The notes under the pieces were generated by a model. The model was not told the DNA's origin. It saw only the letters and a program-made list of their open reading frames with translations, and searched no databases. Both the position numbers and the translations under genes were made by a program. Source: an uncultured Clostridia bacterium (GTDB lineage: Bacteria; Bacillota; Limnochordia; Darwinibacteriales; DTU012). Taken from it: a stretch of DNA of 64,000 bases. Of this stretch, positions 25,908-34,199 are shown piece after piece. Position 1 is the stretch's first letter. Each line of letters opens with the position of its first letter. The stretch is taken from the NCBI GenBank assembly GCA_900019385.1, contig FIZJ01000022.1, forward strand, positions 1 to 64,000, given 5' to 3'.

Positions 25908-26776
25908 GGAAAATGGGTCCGACGGGTTCAACCATCAAGAGCGCAGGGCTTGTGCTGCCGTCTGTAGAGTACAAGGACAGCTTCATAGCTGCCAGAAGAG
26001 AATGCCAAAACGCCGGCGAAGAGCACGAGGGTATTGATCAACTGGAAACAGACTTCGCCGCATACCTTGAGATGGTGAAAAACCACCGCCTCGGTGTTGA
26101 CTTGCCGGAAAACTGGGTCCCATACACCATCTTCTGGCTTGTGGACGAGAGCGAGTACATCGGCAGCGGTTGTATCCGCCATGCGCTGACCGACGCTCTG
26201 CGGATCATCGGCGGGCATATTGGGTACTTTATCCGCCCCAGCCGCCGCCGTATGGGATACGGGCGGCTGATACTGAAGCTGTTGCTCGCCGAGGCGGCTG
26301 GACTTGGAATCGCCAATGCCTTGGTCACCTGTTTTGCAGACAATATCGGTTCGAGAAAGGTAATCGAAGCCAACGGCGGGTTGTTGGTCGATGAGGTGAT
26401 GGGTGAACTGGACGGAAAGCCGAGAAGTGCACTGAGGTACAGGGTGTACACCGGCTTGCGCAACAATGTGCTGTGGAACAGCCGAGGGAAGTGGTACCAC
26501 GGTTCGGCTTATGAATTCAGCGTTCTGCGCGCCGGCAGCACCATCACCCAGAATGAAGGCCTGGCCCTGGCCTTTTCCCACAAACCGACTCTTTTGTCTA
26601 TCGACGATTACGGCTGGATTACCCACAACGGCACTGAACCGGGGCATCTCTATGAGATCGATGAACCGATCGTACCAGGAGAAGATATCTATTTGCACCC
26701 GCGCACCACGATGAGCCCTGGGTTGGAATGGTTGACAGTGCGGGAGTTAAGAGTCAAACGATGTGACAAGGTGTGA
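25904..26776 (+). CDS. GNAT acetyltransferase with extra C-terminal domain
   Basis: Residues about 1-185 are a GNAT domain of the YjdJ/YesJ kind: GYFIRPSRRRMGYGRLILKL is the acetyl-CoA loop and VTCFADNIGSRKVIEANGG the motif B. The last 95 residues are a separate domain beginning KWYHGSAYEF and continuing AGSTITQNEGLALAFSHKP, LYEIDEPI and EWLTVRELRV. The HGS...FS pattern recalls small ADP-ribosyltransferase-like (Arr-type) folds, but I cannot confirm that. GTG 25904 overlaps the previous stop; ATG 25913 is an alternative. The stop is followed directly by the inverted-repeat element at 26770. Confidence 0.65.
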   Translation: MRKMGPTGSTIKSAGLVLPSVEYKDSFIAARRECQNAGEEHEGIDQLETDFAAYLEMVKNHRLGVDLPENWVPYTIFWLVDESEYIGSGCIRHALTDALRIIGGHIGYFIRPSRRRMGYGRLILKLLLAEAAGLGIANALVTCFADNIGSRKVIEANGGLLVDEVMGELDGKPRSALRYRVYTGLRNNVLWNSRGKWYHGSAYEFSVLRAGSTITQNEGLALAFSHKPTLLSIDDYGWITHNGTEPGHLYEIDEPIVPGEDIYLHPRTTMSPGLEWLTVRELRVKRCDKV

Positions 26777-26813
26777 CAGGGGACGGTGACCTGTCACACC
26801 CCCTGTCACACCT
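26770..26813. repeat. Palindromic repeat element, left copy
   Basis: A self-complementary sequence: GGTGTGACAGGGG pairs with CCCCTGTCACACC across a loop that itself holds GGTGACC. Its first 29 bases (26770-26798) recur as an exact reverse complement at 27487-27515. Sequence character (TGACAGGGGACGGT...CTGTCA) matches the widely scattered short palindromes of Bacillota that resemble REP elements moved by RAYT transposases. That link is from memory of the motif, not from a search. Confidence 0.75.
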
Positions 26814-26840
26814 GTCATGTATCTAAAAAGGAGGTTGGCG

Positions 26841-27356
26841 ATGAAAGCGCTGCTGGTTATTGACATGCTCAAAGACTTTATTGACGATGACGGTGTGCTC
26901 ACTACCGGCGAGGCTGGAAAGGGGCTTATTGGTTTTATCAAGGAAAAAATCGATGAATTCAGGGCGCAGGGTGATCCAGTCGTCTTTGTATGCGACAATC
27001 ACGAGCCGGATGACAAGGAGTTCGCCATGTTTACACCCCACTGCATTGCCGGGACTCCAGGCAGCCAGGTCATCGATGAACTGGAAGTCCGTAGTGGAGA
27101 CAAGATTATCAAGAAGCGGCGCTATAGTGCGTTTTTCGGCACCGATCTGGACCTCTATTTGCGGGAAAAAGTGGTCGATGAACTCTATCTGGTGGGTGTC
27201 TGCACCAACATATGTGTTCTGTACACGGCTGCCGATGCCAGGAATCTGAACTATACAGTCAACATCTATGAAAACGGTGTGGCATCGTTCGACGAAGAAG
27301 CGCACCGCTTTGCTCTGAAAGAGGCGAAGAATACGTTGGGGTGCCGTATATTGTAG
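26841..27356 (+). CDS. Cysteine hydrolase, isochorismatase/nicotinamidase family
   Basis: Rossmann-like amidohydrolase. The catalytic triad is visible: ALLVIDMLKDF (Asp), IIKKRRYSAF (Lys) and LVGVCTNICVL (nucleophile Cys). The DNHEPDDKEFAMFTPHC segment is typical of nicotinamidase-like members that bind a metal, so deamidation of nicotinamide in NAD salvage is a good guess. At 171 residues it is of minimal family length. ATG 26841 follows AAAGGAGG. The gene sits alone between the two inverted repeat copies, which suggests the gene and repeats could have moved as a unit. Confidence 0.78.
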   Translation: MKALLVIDMLKDFIDDDGVLTTGEAGKGLIGFIKEKIDEFRAQGDPVVFVCDNHEPDDKEFAMFTPHCIAGTPGSQVIDELEVRSGDKIIKKRRYSAFFGTDLDLYLREKVVDELYLVGVCTNICVLYTAADARNLNYTVNIYENGVASFDEEAHRFALKEAKNTLGCRIL

Positions 27357-27486
27357 GTTTGCAGCAGACGGCACAAAAAAGCGGGAGCCGCTCGCCAGCG
27401 CGTTGTTTAATCAAGTCACAGCCGAAGAGGAGCTTGCCGCATCCAACTAAGACTGGAGGGCGGAACAATGCTGGAGTAACGATAGA
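27357..27486 (+). other. Gene-free stretch with a possible C-terminal gene remnant
   Basis: Between the hydrolase stop and the right repeat copy no complete gene is visible. One frame reads GTKKREPLASALFNQ followed by VTAEEELAASN and a stop at about 27450. It looks like the end of a real protein and has no start of its own. It may be the tail of a deleted gene. Confidence 0.25.
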
Positions 27487-27524
27487 TGTGACAGGTCACC
27501 GTCCCCTGTCACACCCTGTCACAT
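27487..27524. repeat. Palindromic repeat element, right copy (inverted)
   Basis: Bases 27487-27515 are the exact 29-base reverse complement of 26770-26798. The copy can fold by itself through TGTGACAGG and CCTGTCACA. Together the two copies bracket about 690 bases containing the nicotinamidase-like gene. Confidence 0.75.
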
Positions 27525-27562
27525 GGCTCCACTCCTTCCCAGTTCGCCCAGCTAATCACTAA

Positions 27563-27591
27563 TTGATGAACAAACCGGCTTGTGTTACGAT
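27563..27591 (+). promoter_or_regulatory. Promoter of the GntP permease gene
   Basis: TTGATG (27563-27568), a 17-base spacer and TACGAT (27586-27591) lie upstream of the palindrome. Confidence 0.55.
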
Positions 27592-27637
27592 AAGTGCATC
27601 TAGCTGGGTGTTCTATGCACCCAACGATGCACTTATC
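27589..27637 (+). promoter_or_regulatory. Interrupted palindrome (operator or leader hairpin) before gntP
   Basis: GATAAGTGCATC (27589-27600) and GATGCACTTATC (27626-27637) are perfect complements, and inside them GGGTG (27606-27610) pairs with CACCC (27618-27622). The element starts at the -10 box and ends 21 bases before the start codon. No T run follows, so it is more likely a repressor site or an mRNA hairpin than a terminator. Confidence 0.6.
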
Positions 27638-27658
27638 TATATATTAGGAGGTTATAAT

Positions 27659-29023
27659 ATGTCGGGCGTTCCATTGATTGTCACTTTTGTTGTGGCAATT
27701 GGCTTCATGATCTACTCAATTTCCAAATTGAGGATTCACCCTTTCTTGTCCATCATGGGCGTGTCCCTGCTTTTCGCCATGGTGGCTGGAATCCCGCTGG
27801 CTGAGATCCCTGGGGTCATCGGTACCGGGTTCAGCAACACGTTTAAAAGTATCGGCATTGTGATTATCTTCGGCGCACTTATCGGCACTTTGCTCGAAAA
27901 GAGCGGCGCTGCTTTGAAGATGGCCGACACAGTAGTCCGCTGGGTAGGAAAGCGAAACCCTGAACTTGCCATGCTGATCATGGGTTGGATTGTTTCAATC
28001 CCAGTCTTTTGCGATAGCGGCTTCGTCATTCTAAACCCAATCAGAAAAGCGTTGGTCAAACGGACAGCTAAATCTTCCGTGGCCTGCACCGTAGCGCTTT
28101 CCATGGGGCTTTATATTGCCCACTGCTTCATTCCGCCAACACCAGGCCCAATCGCAGCAGCCAACACTTTGTTCCAAGGCCTCGGCCAGGAAGCCAATCT
28201 ACTGCTGGTGATTCTCATGGGTGTTGCCGCTTCGATCCTGCCTTTGATTGCCAGCTACATTTTCGCCGTAGCTATTGGTAAAAAAGTGCGGGCAAATGAT
28301 GAGGCGGATCTGGACGGCGAGATCACCCAAACTTACGAAGAATTGGTGGCAAGTTACGGCAAGCTGCCGAACGCACTTGTGTCATTTGCGCCTATCGTAG
28401 TGCCGATCCTGCTCATGGCCTTTGCATCTGCTTTGGCGATGGCCGGCATCCAAAACGCTGTCATTGCGTTCCTGGGCACCCCGATCATCGCTATTGCCGT
28501 AGGCGCCATCTTGGCACTTTTCCCACTGGCCAGCCAGAACAAACTTGGTGAATTCCACAAGCTGACCAACCAGACCCTGGAAGTGTCCGGCCCTATTCTG
28601 TTCATCACCGCTGCCGGCGGCGTGCTCGGCAATGTTATCGCTTCCACTTCCATGGTGGAATTCATCAAGCAAAACGCCCAAACGATCTCTTTGTTGGGCT
28701 TGATGTTCCCGTTCTTGCTGTCGGCTGTTCTCAAGACTGCGCAAGGATCATCAACAGTTGCTCTGGTAACCACAGCCGGTATCGTTGCGCCGATGCTGCC
28801 CACGCTCGGACTGGCGGCCCCGGTTTTGACGGCCTTGACAGTGATCGCTATCGGCGCAGGCGCCATGACTGTGTCCCACGCCAACGACAGCTACTTCTGG
28901 GTTGTCACCAATTTTGGCGCCATGAAAGTCGAAGACGGTTACAAGACTCAGACATTGGGCACATTGGTAGTAGGACTGGCATCTCTGATCAACGTTTACC
29001 TCATTTATTTCTTGATTCGTTAA
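27659..29023 (+). CDS. GntP family sugar-acid permease
   Basis: Proton-coupled importer of gluconate, glycerate or related sugar acids, with about 12-14 membrane helices. Family blocks are LRIHPFLSIMGVSLLFAM, EIPGVIGTGFSNTFKSIGIV, PVFCDSGFVILNPIRK, PPTPGPIAAAN and SHANDSYFWVVTNFG. Length 454 is standard. ATG 27659 follows TAGGAGG. The type II glycerate kinase gene is 76 bases downstream, which makes glycerate a plausible substrate. Expression is probably controlled at the palindrome just upstream. Confidence 0.88.
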   Translation: MSGVPLIVTFVVAIGFMIYSISKLRIHPFLSIMGVSLLFAMVAGIPLAEIPGVIGTGFSNTFKSIGIVIIFGALIGTLLEKSGAALKMADTVVRWVGKRNPELAMLIMGWIVSIPVFCDSGFVILNPIRKALVKRTAKSSVACTVALSMGLYIAHCFIPPTPGPIAAANTLFQGLGQEANLLLVILMGVAASILPLIASYIFAVAIGKKVRANDEADLDGEITQTYEELVASYGKLPNALVSFAPIVVPILLMAFASALAMAGIQNAVIAFLGTPIIAIAVGAILALFPLASQNKLGEFHKLTNQTLEVSGPILFITAAGGVLGNVIASTSMVEFIKQNAQTISLLGLMFPFLLSAVLKTAQGSSTVALVTTAGIVAPMLPTLGLAAPVLTALTVIAIGAGAMTVSHANDSYFWVVTNFGAMKVEDGYKTQTLGTLVVGLASLINVYLIYFLIR

Positions 29024-29099
29024 GCAGCCGTTGATATATTGGAAGCGCCGAAGCACTGTATGATGCTTGGGCGCTGTACATACCAAGGAGGGACCCGGT

Positions 29100-30332
29100 T
29101 TGAGTTTGCGGACAGATGCGCAGAGAATCATCGACGCGGCGATTACTGCCGCCCTTCCCGACACCGCTGTAAAAAAAGCGCTGACCGGAGCGGACTTCGG
29201 CAAAGGGAAACTGATACTGGTGGCGATCGGCAAGGCCGCCTGGTCCATGTCCAAAGCAGCCAGTGAGTTTTTGGGGGACAGAATCAGTGAGGGAGTGGTG
29301 ATCACCAAATATGGGCATTCCCAAGGGGATTTACCTAAGATCCGGATCTTTGAAGCTGGGCACCCCGTCCCCGATGCGAACTCCTTTTCCGCCACCGCGG
29401 AGGCGATTAAGCTTGTAAAGGACCTGACCGCAGAAGACACAGTGCTGTTTCTCATCTCCGGCGGCGGTTCAGCATTGTTCGAAAAGCCGCTGGTCGCTGA
29501 TGAAGTACTGAAGGATCTCACCGAGCAGCTTTTGGCCTGCGGAGCCAACATCACTGAAATCAACACCATCCGCAAGCGGCTCTCGGCGGTCAAAGGCGGT
29601 AAATTCGCCAAGCTGTGTGAACCGGCGAAAGTTTTCTCCATAGTTCTTTCAGATATCATTGGGGATCCCCTCGACATGATCGCTTCCGGCCCGGCATATC
29701 CAGACAGTTCCACCAGTGCAGAAGCTCTGGCCATTGTCCAGAAATACGGACTGAGGATCACTGAGGAAGTGGAAAGGCTGCTGCGGATCGATCCTCCTAC
29801 CGCTCTCGAGAATGTGACTACAAAGATCACCGGCAGTGTGCGCCAACTTTGCCTGGCGGCGGAAAAAACCTGCCGGGAACTGGGTTACACACCCATAATC
29901 CTTACAGACAGCCTTACCTGCGAGGCTAGGGAAGCAGGGAGTTTCCTTGCGGCGATTGCCCGGTACCACGCCGATACAGGACAGTCATTGGCTTTTATTG
30001 CTGGCGGTGAGACCGTAGTCCACGTCAAAGGCCAAGGGAAAGGCGGGCGGAATCAAGAATTGGCTTTGGCGGCCGCCGAAGGGATATCCAACTTGGATCG
30101 AGTGGCCTTGTTTTCCGTAGGTTCTGACGGAACCGACGGCCCCACCGACGCTGCAGGCGGTTATGTGGATAATGATACTAAGCGGAAGCTTGGCGAAGTG
30201 GGAATCAGCATACACCAAGCCTTGGAAAACAATGATTCCTACCACGCTCTCAAGGCCGTGGACGGATTGATCTTCACCGGGCCCACAGGTACCAATGTCA
30301 ATGATTTGTCTGTGCTGTTAATCAAAAGATAA
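29100..30332 (+). CDS. Glycerate 2-kinase, type II (MOFRL family)
   Basis: Phosphorylates D-glycerate with ATP to 2-phosphoglycerate. The N-terminal GCK/DUF4147 domain shows AIGKAAWSMSKAASEFLGD, VVITKYGHS, ISGGGSALFEKPL and IRKRLSAVKGGKFA. The C-terminal MOFRL domain has GGRNQELALAAA and SVGSDGTDGPTDAAGGYVD. TTG 29100 is chosen because AAGGAGGG lies about ten bases upstream. With the GntP permease it forms an uptake and activation pair. Together with the glucarate-dehydratase-like gene it would complete a route from aldarates via tartronate semialdehyde to glycolysis; the aldolase and reductase are not in this window. Confidence 0.9.
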   Translation: MSLRTDAQRIIDAAITAALPDTAVKKALTGADFGKGKLILVAIGKAAWSMSKAASEFLGDRISEGVVITKYGHSQGDLPKIRIFEAGHPVPDANSFSATAEAIKLVKDLTAEDTVLFLISGGGSALFEKPLVADEVLKDLTEQLLACGANITEINTIRKRLSAVKGGKFAKLCEPAKVFSIVLSDIIGDPLDMIASGPAYPDSSTSAEALAIVQKYGLRITEEVERLLRIDPPTALENVTTKITGSVRQLCLAAEKTCRELGYTPIILTDSLTCEAREAGSFLAAIARYHADTGQSLAFIAGGETVVHVKGQGKGGRNQELALAAAEGISNLDRVALFSVGSDGTDGPTDAAGGYVDNDTKRKLGEVGISIHQALENNDSYHALKAVDGLIFTGPTGTNVNDLSVLLIKR

Positions 30333-30378
30333 CCCAGTAGATAAACCCACGCCAAAGCTTGACATGCGCTCACACCCC

Positions 30379-30428
30379 AATCCCACGGTGATTTTTCCGC
30401 GGCTATGCAGGAATTTCACCGTGGGATT
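30379..30428. repeat. 13-bp inverted repeat between glycerate kinase and EamA genes
   Basis: AATCCCACGGTGA (30379-30391) pairs perfectly with TCACCGTGGGATT (30416-30428) around a 24-base loop that holds CCGCGG. There is no T run, so it is not a classical terminator; it could be a factor-binding site or a small mobile palindrome. Confidence 0.6.
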
Positions 30429-30526
30429 TCTAACACTATGCAGTGACTAGAGTCGCATTACATAAATGGCCTGCACTTGTACCAAACACTGCACCACACA
30501 AAATTCTGGGGAGGAGAAGCGCACAA

Positions 30527-31411
30527 ATGTGGGTTTTATTTGCTTTTGGGTCAGCCATCTTTGCCGGACTGACAGCTATTCTGTCGAAGATAGGGATCAA
30601 AAACACCGACTCCAATGTGGCCACAGCCATCAGGACTTGTGTCGTCCTGCTGTTTTCCTGGCTGATGGTGTTTATCGTCGGTTCCCAGCATACACTTGCT
30701 GATGTCAGCGCTAGAACAATTCTGTTCTTAGTCCTATCCGGGCTGGCAACAGGCGCTTCTTGGCTCTGCTATTTTAAAGCCCTCCAGATCGGCGATGTGA
30801 ACAAGGTAACGCCGATTGACAAATCCAGCACTGTGCTGACCATGATTCTGGCGTTCTTGCTCCTGGGAGAGCACATAACATTGCTCAAGGGCGCTGCCAT
30901 GATCTTTATCGGCGGCGGGACATACCTGATGGTGCACAAGCGAAAAGGCGCAGCGGGCCAAGGGAATGACACCGAGAATGCCCCATCCACAAGCAATCTC
31001 TGGATTGTCTACGCTTTCGGCGCAGCCATCTTTGCGAGCCTGACAGCCATCCTCGGCAAGGTGGGGATCGAGGGCGTCGAATCAAACCTCGGGACAGCGA
31101 TCAGGACGATTGTTGTGCTGATTCTAGCCTGGCTGATCGTTTTCGCTGCGAAAAAACATAAGGCCATCAAGAACATCGACCGCCGCAGCTGGATCTTCCT
31201 CATTCTCTCCGGCTTTGCCACCGGCGGTTCCTGGCTGTGCTACTACCGGGCGCTCCAAACCGGGCCAGCCAGTGTCGTCGTGCCCATTGACAAGCTGAGC
31301 ATCCTCTTTACCGTTGCCTTTTCGTATTTCATCCTAAAAGAGAAACTCAGTGTGAAAGCTGCTGTCGGTTTATGCTTGATTGTCGCCGGGACACTGGCGC
31401 TGCTGCTTTGA
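30527..31411 (+). CDS. EamA (DMT superfamily) transporter
   Basis: Inner-membrane exporter with ten helices made of two homologous five-helix halves. The internal duplication is easy to see: AFGSAIFAGLTAILSKIGIK recurs as AFGAAIFASLTAILGKVGIE, and GLATGASWLCYFKALQIGD as GFATGGSWLCYYRALQTGP. ATG 30527 follows GGGGAGGAG. Substrate is unknown; family members export amino acids or metabolites. The hairpin at 30379-30428 lies in the upstream gap. Confidence 0.85.
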   Translation: MWVLFAFGSAIFAGLTAILSKIGIKNTDSNVATAIRTCVVLLFSWLMVFIVGSQHTLADVSARTILFLVLSGLATGASWLCYFKALQIGDVNKVTPIDKSSTVLTMILAFLLLGEHITLLKGAAMIFIGGGTYLMVHKRKGAAGQGNDTENAPSTSNLWIVYAFGAAIFASLTAILGKVGIEGVESNLGTAIRTIVVLILAWLIVFAAKKHKAIKNIDRRSWIFLILSGFATGGSWLCYYRALQTGPASVVVPIDKLSILFTVAFSYFILKEKLSVKAAVGLCLIVAGTLALLL

Positions 31412-31497
31412 CAAACTCCTGAGTTGTCCTGAGCCAGGATTATTCCACCGCGCAGCGAAAGAACGATATGATAGATAACCCCGTGGGAGGAGAGAGA

Positions 31498-32415
31498 ATG
31501 CACCAGGTCTTCCAAAGAGCCAAAGAGTTCATATACAAGAACGCAAGGCCATTGGATCTCGCCCGGTGGCATTATCACTTTGAAAACGGCAGTAAAGAAG
31601 CTGTCCTGAAAGCGCTGGCTTTCTATCAAAACGAGGACGGAGGCTTCGGGCACGGCCTCGAACCCGACGCATGGAATCCGAACTCTTCGCCTTTACAGAC
31701 TTGGGCGGCCACCGAGATCCTGCGTGAGATCAACTTCACAGACAGCTCCCATTGGCTAATCCAAGGCATCCTCGATTTTCTCGGCAGCGGGGAGCACTTC
31801 AACGGAAAGCATTGGGCTAATATAATCCCCAGCAACAATAATTATCCCCACGCACCATGGTGGCATGCCAGTGATCGCAAATGGCACGACGATTACAATC
31901 CCACAGCTTGCCTGGCAGGGTTCATCATCAGATTCTCCGGGCAAAACAGCGAGCTGTATGCTCTGGGATGCCGTATTGCGCAAGAAGCCGTCGAAGCATA
32001 CCGGGCATACGGGTTGCTCGACAATATGCACACAGTTTCATGCTATATCCGCCTGCAGCAGTATCTTGAAGAAGCTCAAGCCTTTGATATTGTCGACCTA
32101 GACGCCCTGCGGGCAAGGCTGATCGAACAAGTTGCGTACAGTATCACCAAGGACACCAGCCGGTGGGGCAGTGCGTATGTCTGCAAGCCGTCCCAGTTCT
32201 TCAACACTCCCGAGAGTATCTTCTATCCCAGAAACAAGGAATTCGCTGATTTTGAATGTGAGTTCATCGCCCAGACACAGCTTGAGGACGGCTCCTGGAA
32301 CATCACCTGGCAGTGGGGCGCATATCCTGAGGAATGGGCGATTGCCAAAAACTGGTGGAAGGCGCATGCGATCATCAACAACATGCTTTATTTGCAAGGG
32401 TTCGGGCTTCTGTGA
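31498..32415 (+). CDS. Hypothetical protein with alpha/alpha-toroid (prenyltransferase-like) repeats
   Basis: A 305-residue cytosolic protein without signal. Repeats such as ALAFYQNEDGGFGHGLEPDAWNP, and EFIAQTQLEDGSWNITWQW near the C-terminus, have the Q..DG.F/W pattern of terpenoid cyclase and squalene-hopene cyclase toroids. The catalytic DxDD motif of cyclases is not evident, so this is more likely one of the unassigned prenyltransferase-like proteins. ATG 31498 follows GGGAGGAGAG. The GH43 gene begins 52 bases downstream. Confidence 0.6.
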   Translation: MHQVFQRAKEFIYKNARPLDLARWHYHFENGSKEAVLKALAFYQNEDGGFGHGLEPDAWNPNSSPLQTWAATEILREINFTDSSHWLIQGILDFLGSGEHFNGKHWANIIPSNNNYPHAPWWHASDRKWHDDYNPTACLAGFIIRFSGQNSELYALGCRIAQEAVEAYRAYGLLDNMHTVSCYIRLQQYLEEAQAFDIVDLDALRARLIEQVAYSITKDTSRWGSAYVCKPSQFFNTPESIFYPRNKEFADFECEFIAQTQLEDGSWNITWQWGAYPEEWAIAKNWWKAHAIINNMLYLQGFGLL

Positions 32416-32467
32416 CATTGCTCAGGCAGGAGATAACCATAGATAGCTTTTAGGAGGAGATATTACA

Positions 32468-33358
32468 GTGCTTAAAACCAAAGACATTCATATGCGCGAT
32501 CCTTTTGTTCTGCCCGTGGCTGAGCGAGGCAAGTATTACTTGTACGGAACTACCGATCCCAACTGTTGGGTGGGACCTTTTATCGGTTTTGACACTTTTG
32601 AGAGCGAAGACTTGGAGAACTGGGCCGGGCCCTTTCCCGCTTTCAGGCCTCCCGCAGGGTTCTGGGCCGATCGCAATTTTTGGGCCCCAGAGGTATTCCC
32701 CTACAAGGGCAAATACTACATGTTCGCCTCATTCAAAGCCGAAGGTGTTTGCCGCGGGACTCAGATTCTGGCTGCCGATGATCCCAAAGGCCCGTTTGTG
32801 CCGCACAGCGACGGCCCGGTGACACCACGCGGCTGGGAATGCTTGGACGGCACGTTTTACGTGGACGAGGACCAACAACCCTGGATGATCTTTTGCCATG
32901 AGTGGGTCCAGATTGTCGACGGCGAGATCCGTGCGGTGAGGTTGTCCGCCGATCTAAAAACCGCGGTGGGAGATCCCGTACTGCTCTTCAGAGCGTCTGA
33001 AGCACCGTGGGTCCGGCCGAGAAGGCGTGAGTTCGACGGTGTGGAGAAGGACGCCTACGTGACCGATGGGCCCTTTATTCACAAGACTTCCGACGGCAGC
33101 CTGCTGATGCTGTGGTCGAGCATTGGAGCCAACGGTTATACCATGGGTATCGCCAAATCCACCTCAGGCAGTGTTCTCGGGCCCTGGGCCCAGATCCCGG
33201 AACCCGTTTTCGAGCGGGACGGGGGCCACGGGATGCTCTTCAAGACTTTCGACGGCAGACTGATGATCACGGTCCATACTCCCAACAAGACACCGGATGA
33301 GCGCCCTATGTTCCTGGAGGTGCGTGAGAAGGGCGGATTGCTGGAGGTTGTGAGATAG
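32468..33358 (+). CDS. Glycoside hydrolase family 43 protein
   Basis: Cytosolic five-bladed propeller hydrolase, probably acting on arabino- or xylo-oligosaccharides. Visible are DIHMRDPFVLPV (general base Asp), FWAPEVFPYKGKYYMFAS, GWECLDGTFYVDEDQQPWMIF (second Asp) and AYVTDGPFIHK. In the last motif Asp stands where most GH43 enzymes have the general acid Glu, as in some GH43 subfamilies. Length 296 means catalytic domain only. GTG 32468 follows TAGGAGGAG. There is no signal peptide. Confidence 0.82.
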   Translation: MLKTKDIHMRDPFVLPVAERGKYYLYGTTDPNCWVGPFIGFDTFESEDLENWAGPFPAFRPPAGFWADRNFWAPEVFPYKGKYYMFASFKAEGVCRGTQILAADDPKGPFVPHSDGPVTPRGWECLDGTFYVDEDQQPWMIFCHEWVQIVDGEIRAVRLSADLKTAVGDPVLLFRASEAPWVRPRRREFDGVEKDAYVTDGPFIHKTSDGSLLMLWSSIGANGYTMGIAKSTSGSVLGPWAQIPEPVFERDGGHGMLFKTFDGRLMITVHTPNKTPDERPMFLEVREKGGLLEVVR

Positions 33359-33440
33359 AGCCGCGGCCGTCCCTTGAACAGTGCTGCTTTGCCTGGTAAA
33401 ATCATGGTGTGGAAATCTGCAGATAGGTGGCGAAGGACAC

Positions 33441-34199
33441 ATGAAGCAGAAAAAGTATTCGACTCGGACCGTTGTGCTGATTGGGTTGTTTGCGGCGATT
33501 TGCTATGTCTCGCTCTACTTGAGGATTCCAATCCCATCCCCAGTGGGCAGGCCGTTTTTGCATATGGGCAATATGTTTGTCATTCTGGCAGCGCTTCTAT
33601 TCAACGGCTTTATCGGCGGTGCGGCCGGTTCTTTGGGGATGGGGCTGTATGACATTGTCAACGGCTATGGCTCAAGCGCTCTGCGGACATTCGTCCTTAA
33701 ATTCGGTATCGGCGTGGTTGTCGGCAAAGTTGCCGCCAAGAAACGTGACGCTGCATCGACACCCCCTGTCAAATGGATTCTTACCGCGGGGATCGCCTTT
33801 TTCCTGATCGGAGCGGCGTTGAGTGTGACAGCACGGGTCAAGGGATATCAGATCAGTGTGCCAGGCGTTGACAGGGAGCTGGTGATCAGCCCGGCGCTGT
33901 GCGTCCTCCTCCTGGCTTTGGGTGCTGTCCTGACCGCGGCAGGATTCTTCTCCAAACGCTACAGCGTTGAGATTCAATACGCCATCCTCGGAGCTGTGGC
34001 AGGCATCGCTTTCAACGCAGTCGGCGAGTTCCTTTGGAAGACGGCGGTCCTGCTGATTGCCGGCAGCAGTTTTTATCCGGCGGTAATCGCCTCGGCATTC
34101 AGCCTGCCCGCCACATTGATCAACGGTGTGTCGTCGATCATCGTGGCGGTGGCGTTGTACATTCCCCTTTCCAAAACAGTCGCCAAGTACAAAGTCTAG
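33441..34199 (+). CDS. ECF transporter S component
   Basis: Substrate-binding membrane subunit of an energy-coupling-factor transporter for a vitamin or other micronutrient. The N-terminal VVLIGLFAAICYVSLYLRIP and FLHMGNMFVILAALLFNGFIGGAAG are S-component hallmarks. At 252 residues it is longer than usual (about 180-200), with an extra region at about 100-170 (AGIAFFLIGAALSVTARVKG). Energising T and A subunits are not encoded nearby and are presumably shared. ATG 33441 is chosen over an earlier frame without a ribosome site. The stop overlaps the convergent glnN stop by four bases (CTAG). Confidence 0.8.
   Translation: MKQKKYSTRTVVLIGLFAAICYVSLYLRIPIPSPVGRPFLHMGNMFVILAALLFNGFIGGAAGSLGMGLYDIVNGYGSSALRTFVLKFGIGVVVGKVAAKKRDAASTPPVKWILTAGIAFFLIGAALSVTARVKGYQISVPGVDRELVISPALCVLLLALGAVLTAAGFFSKRYSVEIQYAILGAVAGIAFNAVGEFLWKTAVLLIAGSSFYPAVIASAFSLPATLINGVSSIIVAVALYIPLSKTVAKYKV

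Noticed and set aside
28751-29830. 359-codon open frame antisense to GntP and glycerate kinase genes
   Set aside because: Low-complexity Ser-rich translation without ribosome site, opposite two well-supported genes.
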